This document shows, piece by piece, positions 22,901-33,500 of a DNA stretch of 64,000 nt. The notes beneath the pieces are model-generated. The model made no database searches. It was not told where the DNA came from and saw nothing but the letters and a program-made list of their open reading frames with translations. Both the position numbers and the translations under genes were made by a program. The DNA is from Mytilus galloprovincialis (taxonomy: Eukaryota; Mollusca; Bivalvia; Mytilida; Mytilidae), in assembly GCF_965363235.1 (NCBI RefSeq), contig NC_134845.1, positions 9,672,101 through 9,736,100 of the forward strand. Reading direction: 5' to 3'. Every line of letters starts with the position of its first letter. The stretch's first letter is position 1.

Positions 22901-25900
22901 CAAATTTAAATTAGTTGTTCGTTCTTAAATTCACAATATAGCCCTGCAATGATATGAATCATATTTCATACTCAGAAAAAAGTGAAAACTATATAGGGCT
23001 TTTTTTCTATAGTGAGGACCTTTAATTTAGCACTTTCATCCTCTGTCTGTTCTCTATTTTTATCAAAAGGAACAACACCCTCAATTTCATCTGTATCTAA
23101 AATTCAAATTTAAATTAGTTGTTCGTTCTTAAATTCACAATATAGCCCTGCAATGATATGAATCACATTTCATACTCAGAAAAAAGTGAAAACTATATAT
23201 AGGGCTTTTTTTTTATATAGTGAGGACCTTTAATTTGACCCCCAGTGGATATGTGTCTCATTTGAAGTTATACCACATCTCTTTTTTTTTTCAAACTGTT
23301 TGACAACAGGTTCATACACTTATTAAAATCATATCACCGGCAATTTTAAAAACAAATGGATGCACTACCTGTTGAACCATCGTCAATCTGGATAGTCGTC
23401 TGTAGTTCTTTGTTGCTGAATTGTATTTCCTCACTGCTGCTTTCTAGAAAAAAAAATATAATATATATATAAATATATATTTCTAGTTAACCAATTATTT
23501 TGATTTAAAAATCAAAGTCGCAATTTTTCCAACGCCTACTTTTGAACATAATTTGTTCATTCATTTTGTATAAAATTGAGAATGAAAATGGGGAATGTGT
23601 CAAAGAGACAACAACCCGACCACAAAGCAGACAACAGCAGAAGGTCACCAACAGGTCTTCAATGCATGCAAGTGTGTTATCTTAGCGAAGCGTTATTATA
23701 TTTCGTCTTTCTTTGGTATTTTTTTATGAGTTATGTTATTGTTGCATAGATTATTTACTTTCAATTTGTTATTTATGTGCCTCATTTGCAATCATACCAC
23801 ATCTCTTTTTTTCAAACTGTTTAACAACAGGTTCATACACTTATCAAAATCATATCACCGGCAATAAAAAAATGGATGCACTACCTGTTGAACCATCGTT
23901 AATCTGGATAGTCGTCTGTAGTTCTTTGTTGCTGAATTGTATTTCCTCACTGCTGCTTTCTAGAAAAAAAATAATATATATATAAATATATATTTCTAGT
24001 TAACCAATTATTTTGATTTAAAACTCAAAGTCGCAATTTTTCCAACGGCTACTTTTGAAGCGTAATTTGTTCATTCATTTTGTATAAAATTGAGAATGAA
24101 AATGGGGAATGTGTCAAAGAGACAACAACCCGACCACAGAGCAGACAACAACAGAAGGTCACCAACAGGTCTTCAATGCATGCAAGTGTGTTATCTGAGT
24201 GCAAGTGTGTTATCTGAGCGAAGCGCTATTATATTTCGTCTTTCTTTTGTATTTTTTATGAGTTATGTTATTGTTGCATAGATTATTTACTTTCAATTTG
24301 TTATTTAAGTTCCATTATCTTAACATATTTCAACCAAATTAAGAGAAAGAGTGTTTTTCTTTTGTATGCCTCGTTCACACGTACATTTAAATCGAATTGA
24401 ATTCATATCGAATGTGAATGGAATTCGCTTATCGCGTCCACACACTCTTCTTTTTTTAATTCGAAATGATTCGAATTATCCAATTAGCATTATAATACGT
24501 TCTTGTTAATATAAGTTAAAAGTTATCGTCGTTTGAACAGTAAAGCGAATTTGAAGCGCATTGCAATTCGAATTTAATTCACATTAGGACGTAAAACGTT
24601 TCGAATGCAAATTCAACTGATTCGAATTAGTTAATGCGAATCGAATTCGAATTGCGTGTGAACTCACCATTATTATGCTAAAAAAATCTAGGAAAATGCT
24701 TTCTTTGAGAAAAGAATGCAGATCGATAAAGTTTATTAGGTAACCTTTGTTTAGTTAAAGTTTTAAAATATTTACAAGTTGATATTTATAAATCTGATCT
24801 ATATGTTATCATGCATGCAAAATATTCACTACCTTTTTGTATTAATGCTGTTTTTAGTTTTCCGTTGGCTTTCTTTCTGCGTGATGTTTCCTTAGGAGCT
24901 AAAAAGAAAAATTGAAGCAATTGTAAAACAAACTATTAAATTCATAAACACATTTAAAAAACACTTACAGATTGTATTTAATTGAAAATAGAATGCAACT
25001 AACTAAGCAAATACATAAGAACTATTTTTATGAAGACCATTTGTACATTACTAAAGTGACGTTTATATTTTTATTTGTTTATTTGTTGGGTTCCGTGATT
25101 AACTTGTGTGTCCTTATTATTAAAACAAATACATTTCTATATATTTATTAAGTATTTTTTTCCATCTGTACGACTAATTTTTTTTCAAGAAGGAGACTGA
25201 TTTTGTAAATTGCCGAAAAGTGCATGTCTGTATGTGTGTTGTTATTTGTTTCGTTATAGTCTGCATTGGTCATTTAGGGCGCTATATAACTTCTTGCTCG
25301 CTGTGAGCTGCGCACTGAATTATTTACTTTCACCTGTAATTGATTGTTCCCTTTTTTATACATGGAGACTTAGATGGAGATTTTTCACATTGGCACTGAT
25401 ACCGCATCTTCTTAATAATATTCATATGTATATCACATGAGCACGTTTCCATCATAATTGGCACTTAAAATTTGCCACTGAACATACATCATACCATTGA
25501 TATCAATGGCGTATAGCCTAGACCTCCTACGCATCCACTTTGAGTACGCCTGGTAATTTATTGGCATACTGTAAAACATGGTATGGTATGATGGTATGGT
25601 ATGTGTTATGGTATGATGGTATGGTACCAATACCATCATACCATGGTATGCATGACTGGTACCATGGTATGGTATGATGGTATGGTACAAATTCGTATAC
25701 CATGGTACAAATTCCTATATCATGGTACAAATTATTATACCATGGTATAACTTGATGGTATGAAGCATGGAAGTGGGAAATTTTTTAAATTAATTTAGGT
25801 AATATGAAATATGATTTTTTTTTTTAATTTGTTGACATTATGTATCGGTTTTAGGTATGAAAATAATATTTTACAAAATAGATGTAGACAAACCAGATAG

Positions 25901-28900
25901 ACTATCACTTACATGTATAAAGCTGTGAACAGAAAACAAGAGAAAATTCAATTTAAACATCTCAGATAACTATTAAGTTAAGATAAGATAGATATAATGT
26001 CCTGTTCTAACACATTGTAAATGGCTGTCAATTATTCTTTGAAATTTTGGGAAGTACTACATATCTTTAGATTATAATCTAGATAATGTAGTTAAAGTTT
26101 TATTGCATAACATTTTGTCAATGGTCAACTTTTATATTGTTTTGAAATATGACACTTTAAACAGTTGCATATTCTGTCTACATCTATGGCCACGAAATTC
26201 CACTAAAAATGTGAATAAAAGGTGAATGCATCTCCTGTGTGGATTAGAAAACACCATACTTTCAAATTAAACTGTCACTAATATAATACTATGTTAGTTG
26301 ATAGATACCACATGTTGTAGAGTGTATTTTGTTTTCTTCATTTATATGTAAAAACAATGTGCATTATGGAAGTTAATACACAATATCAACCAACGAATGA
26401 TTCTTTTTTTTTATTATGTGTGATTTTATGAAACAACTTTATTTCATTTTTTTTAATACATGCTGAGAGTGACAGCTATTTCTGTGCAGATAGAGATAAG
26501 AATAGGTTTCTTTAAAATGGATTTCAAGGTCAATTATAATTGCCATGTGTTGTAAATATTTGAACTTTAATTACATCAACATCTAAAAACGACATTTTTT
26601 CGTTTGAGCTTTAATAAAGGGTTATAATAATTTGCTAGACGAAACAAATCTATTATTTCATCTGATGTTCCATCGAATATTATGAATACTCTGCCATGAT
26701 AGAATATTATGTAATGCAGAAAGTATTTGATTCATTATTTCGAATATTTTAACATGATTAAGTATATCACAGATTTCCCTTAAAGGGACTGCACCAATTG
26801 CCGCAACTATTTATAAATTATTTGTTTATAAATTTTTCCATCAAATTCAAATGTATTGTTTTCTAAAATGATTCTCAACAAATGTATTAATACATTGACG
26901 GCGGAGCTTGATTTGTCAAAACTGTCCTGGGCTTGTTTAACAGGACGTTTAAGGAAGATTTGTAAACATCTTTGTTATATTATACGAAACCAAAAGGCTA
27001 ATTAGGTTCTAATTTCTCAATAATATTAATTAATGATGTAGTATCCTTTATATGTTAGACTGATTTTGAACTATAAGTATAAGAAAATGATCAACATACT
27101 GACCTACAAGGAAGGAGGGGGGGGGGGGGGGGGGTGGCAATACCTTTTTGTGTTAACCTGTTTTTGCCTTTGTGTTTCAACTGTTATTTTAGACAAAATT
27201 AAACTGTTAACTGTTTTCAACCCACTGGCTGTTATCTGTTCTGTTAAAATTTGTAATGTTGTTAACTGTTTTTATGAAAATGGGATTCCTGTAATCTGTT
27301 ACTAGACACTTAAAGTGTTTTTGGACATAATTTGTCTCTGAGAACTGATCTTACATGTACCTGTAGTTTACAAGAATCTTAAGATTCACACTAATCACAT
27401 TGAATGCAGTTGCTGTCCATTTCTTTCTTTACGGTGCTTTCTCAAAGGAGAAACATAAACAGCATATATGTAACTGTCTTTGAGTATAGTAAATCCTTCA
27501 TAAAATTTAGAATGGAAACAGGGAATGTGTCAATGAAACAACAACCACTAAAGAGTAGAAAACAGCCAAAGGCAAAACAAAAAAGTCTTTTACACAGCGA
27601 AAAAATCTTGCACCAGGAGGCGAGCTGAAGCTGACTCCAAAGGGAGCAATAATTTAACTTCAAAAAGGGGGGGGGGTAGAATTTGTATGGCCGTTTTCTG
27701 AACAAAAATGTGTACTAGTTTATATAAAATAAACGTGCCAATAAACTCCGAAACATGTAAATGAACCAAAAAAAAAAAAAAAAAAAAGACTAGAGCAGAG
27801 GTTCCAGACTTGGTACAGGTGCAACACATGTGACAGTGTTAAGCATGTTTTGTGAGATCTCAACCCTCGCCCTATACCTCTAACCAATGTAGTTCATTTC
27901 TGTCTTCTATTTATAGTTTATCCCAAAGTTAACAGGAGTGGCCACTCCTCAGCCAGCTAAATTCCTGGTCAGTCCCAAGATAAAAACATTTAACTGTAGA
28001 TATAGAAATTTTGATAAGTTACATTGACCAGAGCACCTGAATGTAGTTGTGAAAAATAAAGTACCATTTCAATTTGCAAAAAAAGTTTGTTTTGGAATAG
28101 GTAAAAAAAAAGAAAGAAAAGAAAACAGATAATTGATAAAATCCTGTTTAAGAATAGGTTTATTAACTTTTCAAAATATCCTCTTTTGAAAAACCATACC
28201 ATGCTTTATACCACGGTATAATAATTTGTACCATGGTATAGTAATTTGTACCATACCATCATACCATACCATGGTACCATTCATGCATACCATGGTATGA
28301 TGGTATTCGTACCATACCATTATACCATAACACATACCATACCATCGTACCATACCATGTTTTACAGTATGCCTAATTTATTTATGTAAACTTTATATAT
28401 ATACCTTTCTGGGCGTTTTGCTTCTTCGTTCTATTACGAATGTTCTGTAATGGCGAATCGACACCTAAAATAACATATAGAACTTACTAGTTTAAAAATA
28501 AATAAATTCAGGCATACTCATACATTTATTAGTAATTTTAGTAGCCAGAAGAAATATTGAATTCTAGTATATTTAATTTGAAATTTTGTTTTGATTTGTT
28601 TTATAAATTTTGAAAACTCAGTTAATAAAAAAATCCGGACAAAAACGGCACTACAAATATGACCGCAGCCTTTTTCTTATAAAGAATCGTATACAACAGA
28701 AATGGTTTAAGTTATAACGAAAAAGGAATGTTAACTTACTGATAGTAAAAGTTTCTGAAGTATCCAGTGATGTGGTTGTTCCTTCAAGGGCCTTCTTCTG
28801 TGTTTCGGCAAGCTGTTTACTATGCCCGGGCCCAAAATGTAGCTTTGAAGGCGTTATCATTGGAACATCCTGTCTTACGTCATTCCTAGAAGGATAATAA

Positions 28901-29206
28901 TTTTCTAATGTCTTAGCTCTCGCCAATTCCTCTTTCGTCAGCAGTGACTGTACATTTTTAAATTTGTGATACAGCACACCTTTTCCAATATATCTTGGAC
29001 GAGATCGTCTAACCCTTGTCATTTCGTCCTTGACAAGAAACATAAACGAAACAGGCTCAAGTTCCAGCTCACGTAGTCGAGTGAGCTGTTTTGTTATTTG
29101 TTTCATAGCTTCACTCTTAATTCTTCTTTCGTTCGATACCTTCGCCTGTTTCTCTTCTTCTTCAGTGAGATATCCTTTTTTCTCGCAGATTCGAGATTTT
29201 TCAACA
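19987..29206 (-). CDS. Gene 2 of the giant element: spliced gene ending in a Tudor-like module
   Basis: The exons, in transcription order, are 29206-28740, 28464-28405, 24898-24833, 23959-23885 (with a duplicate at 23443-23369), 22892-22822, 21064-20978 and 20457-19987. Every junction has AG/GT and the phases agree (2; 1,1,1,1; 0,0), which is strong evidence of a real gene. The first segment is highly charged, with a Glu/Lys-rich helix (YLTEEEEKQAK). The middle exons are short, basic or Ser/acidic linkers. The last ~100 residues read WIAVAFEDTWYPGLVDSI, then LLVNFMHPC, then FQWPKKVDTMKVEK. This resembles a Tudor/SH3-like barrel, so a DNA- or chromatin-binding accessory role is inferred. The visible 5' exon needs two bases from an upstream exon. 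The exon at 39373-39225 fits, giving 481 aa (506 with both duplicate exons). Confidence 0.7.
21125..22435 (+). mobile_element. Penelope-like (RT) retroelement fragment in a gene 2 intron
   Basis: An open frame from about 21125 to the TAA at 21784-21786 begins at the catalytic turn FRYLDDILALNN. It continues IYDKRDDFSFPIVNYPF, then SYGVYISQLVRFARVC and FRYHKLVKTFTKFYHRY. This signature is very common in mollusc genomes, and I assign it to Penelope-like RTs with moderate certainty. The 3' untranslated region runs to about 22432 and includes the repeat seen alone at 18424-18742. The copy is 5'-truncated at the active site. It lies in sense opposite to gene 2, within the intron between exons 22892-22822 and 21064-20978. 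Confidence 0.7.
22530..22720 (+). repeat. Interspersed bivalve repeat ('GATGCTTGGTCCGTTTCTGT' family)
   Basis: It contains 'GATGCTTGGTCCGTTTCTGT', 'GTGTTGTGTCGTTGTTCTCC', 'TTTAGTTTGTTACCCCGATT' and 'GAGTTTGAACAGCGGTATAC'. I recognise the order from other bivalve sequence. The reading frames through it on both strands are shadows. Confidence 0.55.
22822..23236 (-). repeat. Tandem duplication (~206 bp) covering a gene 2 exon
   Basis: The segment 22825-23027 is repeated almost exactly at 23028-23236. The first copy holds the functional-looking 71-nt exon 22892-22822 with its GTAAGT donor. The second copy keeps the acceptor and the coding bases up to 23029, but the donor lies outside the duplicated block. 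It therefore cannot splice on downstream and is a pseudo-exon. Confidence 0.8.
23263..24300 (-). repeat. Tandem duplication (~515 bp) giving two copies of a gene 2 exon
   Basis: Copies run at about 23263-23760 and 23776-24300. Each contains the same 75-nt exon (23443-23369 and 23959-23885) with intact acceptor and donor. The encoded peptides (ESSSEEIQFSNKELQTTIQI...) differ by one Asn/Asp. The exon length is a multiple of three and both ends are in phase 1, so one or both can be included without shifting the frame. Each copy also carries an inverted stub of the retroelement 3' end ('GACAACAACCCGACCAC'). Confidence 0.85.
24373..24664. mobile_element. MITE-like element with GTTCACACG ends
   Basis: It begins GTTCACACGTA and ends TGCGTGTGAAC. 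The interior is full of degenerate, self-complementary 'AATTCGAATTCGATTCG' phrases. It is about 290 bp long with no coding capacity. It lies in the intron between gene 2 exons 24898-24833 and 23959-23885. No target duplication is clear. Confidence 0.55.
24899..25553. other. Intron DNA of gene 2, nothing recognised
   Basis: AT-rich intron between exon 24898-24833 and the MULE-like element. The only named feature is a fragment of the 'TTTGCCACTGAAC' dispersed repeat at about 25455-25500. Confidence 0.4.
25563..28373. mobile_element. Non-autonomous MULE-like transposon, 2.8 kb
   Basis: Both ends start GGCATACTGTAAAACATGG and share inverted repeats of about 180 bp (25563-25770 and 28193-28373). 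The repeats are built from many 'CCATGGTATGATGGTATGGT' phrases. The nine bases TAATTTATT precede the left end (25554-25562) and follow the right end (28374-28382). Long terminal inverted repeats with a 9-bp duplication are the hallmark of Mutator-like elements. The interior has no transposase. It has an 18-base G run (27117-27134), a fragment of the retroelement 3' end near 27510, and other short repeats. The element sits in the intron between gene 2 exons 28464-28405 and 24898-24833. Confidence 0.85.
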
Positions 29207-30574
29207 CTGCAAAAATGAAAGTCCAATAATATATATTTGTCAGAACAGAAAAAAATGCTTATGTTGTGTGGTTGATAATGGAAAATATCTTGATCCTCTT
29301 AAAGTATAAAGCAAGGTGACAACAATAATACCAAATAATTTAGATGTGTTTAGCCTAGGCTCCTTGTAGACAGTACCTTGACCTCAAATGGTTTACTTTT
29401 ATAAATTTTGACTTGGGTGGAGTGTTGTCTCACTTGGCACTCATACCACATCTTCCTATACCTATTTACAATGTTCAGCAAAATAAGATGATGTGTTTTA
29501 TTTATTTAATTTTGTTATTATAAAAAAAAAAGAAACGAATATAAGTTTATATTGTAGTTGAAACTATACTTTTGACCAACATGTTAGTACTTAGTGCAAC
29601 CAGGCTTATATTGTTAAATACCTCACTATATTTTAAAGAAATTAACACAGATAAGTGCTTCTACTTATTAAGGACAAAAAATATGGTAAACATTTGAGAT
29701 AGAAAATAAGCAAATGTCGACTTACACAAATTCCACATGCAGTCTAGTATGTACATATTTTATAGAAATACACATGATATATTTATATATATATATATAT
29801 GTCTAAATATATAAGTGTACGAACAAAAGTATTCATTGAAATACATTAAGCAAATTTGCACTACCATTGACAAAAATTCATCCTTGGGAATGGCATATGA
29901 CTGAATAAATGGTTTAGATGCACAGTTTTTTGTAAACTAATAGACTCATCCCTTTTTTTCATTTCTACCAGTCTATAAAAAAAACGTAAACACAAGAATA
30001 ACAATGATTGGGTTTTTTTTCAAAAGTTTAAATTTTGCAGAATTAAACATTTAAAAACAAACAATCTTTAATTAGATGATAGTGTTGGGTTTCATTAAAC
30101 TCGAGTATAATCATGTGCGATATATACATCTTTTACCTTGAAATGTTATGTTGAATTTCATTTTAGCATGTTTTAGATCCATTCCATAATAAAATATTGA
30201 AGTCGTGGTATCATTTCCGCCTCATTGCAGTCTGTTATCATCTGTTATTTGGATATTTATGGATCTCCATTTAACTATAACTGTCTTGCATTCTTTTGCA
30301 TCATATACAAATTATTGTAACAAATCAAACATGTCAAATACATGTTAGTCAATCCAATTAAAAATGTTATTTCTAAATTCAATCCTCATTCACCGAATTT
30401 TGAATTTCATAACAGAAAGTGATAGAGTAATGGGACATTTGTTCATTTCCAAAAAATTATCTATCTACGAATATACTTTAAACTTAAAAAGGTATTAAAA
30501 TACAAAATTAAAAATGTAAAAATAAATATGATATCATATAGTGTAAAGTTGTCTTCCATACAACTACAATTGGT
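29207..30574. other. Spacer between gene 1 and gene 2
   Basis: No exon in this spacer fits the phase needed by gene 2's first visible exon. Small ATG-to-donor stretches near 29725 and 30137 leave one base rather than two. An inverted piece of the 'GGCACTCATACCACATCTTC' repeat lies at 29400-29460, and a (TA)n run at about 29782-29800. Confidence 0.45.
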
Positions 30575-33500
30575 CTATAAATCATCATCGGAGACAACTG
30601 TATCAGTGCTCAGGACGACATCCTGGATTTCAAGTAACAGGGTCAAAAAAATGTCCTTTTTCATTTTGTCCTCATCAAGACTATTAAGCACTCTTGTATA
30701 ATGAGTTTGAAGAGCTTCATCTGAAATTTCATTAATAATTTTTTTCTTAATTTTTTTGACAATCTCTGACTTTGGAATTCTAATAAGGTGACCAGCTTGT
30801 TCTTCTTCTGTAATATAAACTGGCTCACACTGATTAATGTGGGGGCTTGGTTCTTGTTCCAAAACAGTGGTATTAATCCAATTCATGCGCTTACACGTTG
30901 ACGTTTCTAAAAACATATTTAAATCTGAATGTAATTTTTCGCCGCTCATTGAAACAAAATCATCTTTTGCGAGATCGAGATATGTTCGTAGAGACTGTCG
31001 AAATCCGTTTACAGCGTTTTCTATGCATAACTGTTTTGAAGAATGCTCATTACTCTTTCTTGGACCAAGCCATGAGGAAAATTTTGCCTGAAGACTCTCT
31101 ATGTAATCTAAGTTACAACAGACGGAATACCATGTATCATCTGAGGGAATACTTCCACTGGGAATAAATTGCTTCACGGCTCTGTTTTTTTCTTCCAAAA
31201 GAAAATCCATGTCTTGACCTTTGGATGGATGACCACTGACGGTAAATGATATATTGCTGTCCCATATATTTCGCACATCATCTGGCATAAAATGATATTG
31301 GAGTGTGTCAAAAAGTTCGATGTTTTGATAATGAGGATGAGATCTACCATAAAACAGTTCTTTCAGGTGGAATTTTGCACTGTGCACAAGGTCGCTGTTG
31401 TTTCTCCTGACACCCATTCTGAGGTTAATGATAGCCTGTGAAAATCTAAATACCTGGAGATGAAGGTTTTCCCATCTAGGATTATTGGATAAAAAATCTT
31501 TGTAAAATGTTAGATACGTTTCTGGTGTTGGGCTTTCTTTAGAAAGAATCATTTTTCTAACGAATGGAAGAACCATTTCTTTCATTGCCGTTGTGTGAAA
31601 AACTAGTAATAGTTGCCACGCAACGTGATGATCTTTACATGTTTTAGCAAATGTCTTCGCATTATCCGTTGTGAAGTTGAGTAATTCGCACATGCTCTCT
31701 AAGTAAGGCGTCCAATTAAGTTCGAAGAAAGATTTGATTACATTCATCTCGTAATGTCCTAAGCCTATACGCATATACAACCAGTCAAACTCTTTTGCAA
31801 ATGAAGGAATTAAGTTTGCATGATTTAGCCGGTGGTGTTCTTTATATAACTTGCGAGACATAAATGAACGTTGACAATAGCAGCATATGATGCATTCGTC
31901 TAAAATTTTGTGATATAAGCTGTGTGGCCTTCCATCACAGCAAACGAAAGTCCAGTGACGATCTTTGCCATTATATTTCATAATTCCACTATCTATTCCA
32001 ATTTGACGAAGTACAAGTGCTACCGAATCATTGCTGTTAGGATTTACAAAGACTGGTTTACCCATTACTAAGTTAATTTTCTCTTTATGGTTTGTTTTGA
32101 CATGTTCGAACCGGATATGTTCATTTGTGTCCCTCTTTTCTTTTCCCAATACAATCTCTTGCGATCCTGGATGTCTTTTAACTTCGTCAATTAGTTGTTT
32201 TTTTGCTCTTGCTTGCTTTATGCCCTCCTTCTGCTTACAGTTATCACAAATAAGTTTTCGTCGGGCATTTTCTTGTCCGCAGATTGAGCATACCAGAATT
32301 TCTTTTTCTCTTGTCTTTTTGTCAATTTCTTTGTCTATAAAATCTGTAATATCATTTTGGTTTAGTTCTTGTTCTGCTACAACGTCTTTAATTGCTTTTG
32401 ACAGGAAGAAATATAGCTGTTCATAATGAGTTTTCTCTAATTGCTCGTACTCAGGAAGTTTACTGTCTCTAATGTTTTGCACTTCATTGATAAAGAACTC
32501 TTTTTCCTCACGGACTTTTACAGCTTCCTCATTAATAGCATTAGACATTTCGATATGCTTTAACTTTTCGTCAAAGTGTTTTACTGAAAACCAGTTTTTG
32601 GGTTTAAGAGACTCATCATGTTGAATTGCCCTTTGATTATCGGAATGCATGCTTGCATTGACGATTGTAGTTATGACCGAAGACACAGACTTTGAGCCAG
32701 TACCTATATTTCTTTTATACCCAATGACTTGTTCATTATCAAATGCAGTTATCACTGTACCAGAAGGACACCGTGGTGCAGTTTCTTCAGTGGAGGAGAG
32801 CCATTTTTTCAAAGTAGTATATGTTCCACTTGGACAGCTCTTTCCAAGCGAATCAATCGCTACTCGGCTACTAGTTTGCGTATAAATGTCGAGAGAAACA
32901 AGAAAAGCAAACGGAGTGACAAGTTTTTTGTATCTTAAACTGTACATGTATTCGATTACACGACAATACATCAGGGCAAGTTGTGTATCAAGACTTTTAA
33001 CTTGTGCAAAGTCTTCCCCAGCTATTCCAGCAACAAAAGAGACTATAGTTCTGTTTCGTTCATTCAACCAAATATTGGGATCTAGGTTAAGCAAAGTTTC
33101 TCTAGATGCATACTGTCTTGATATTTCTTCGCTGTCTGTTTGTAAAATGTCTTTTTGTTTTTTTGCAATTAGATAAGTGATTTTTGCCTGTTCTTCTTCT
33201 GAAAGTTTTTTAATGTATAATTTCATGAACGAATCTTTTTCTGTTGAGTTCAATTTGGAATATAACTTTAAAATATCAAATGCAGACATACCACCATCAA
33301 ACTTCTTTTGGCTTTCGGAGACAGAATTTAAGTTTACATCATCTTGTTCTGTGGGCTCGTGTTGTTTTTCTGCTACCGGCAAAACGACTGTGTCAGTTGT
33401 ATCAGCGTGTGTGTATTTACGAAGAGAAGCTTTCGGGGTTCCTTTATATTTACGTTTTCGCCTAGAAATAGGATTGCAGACTGGACACGTGTCAGAGTCA

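Noticed and set aside
25563-25770. CRISPR-like regularly repeated words
   Set aside because: The CCATGGTATG words are overlapping and irregular with no unique spacers, and they are the inverted ends of a MULE-like element in a eukaryotic genome.
29725-30160. Short ATG-to-donor stretches as the first exon of gene 2
   Set aside because: Both candidates leave one base over, which would put the next exon in a frame with early stops.
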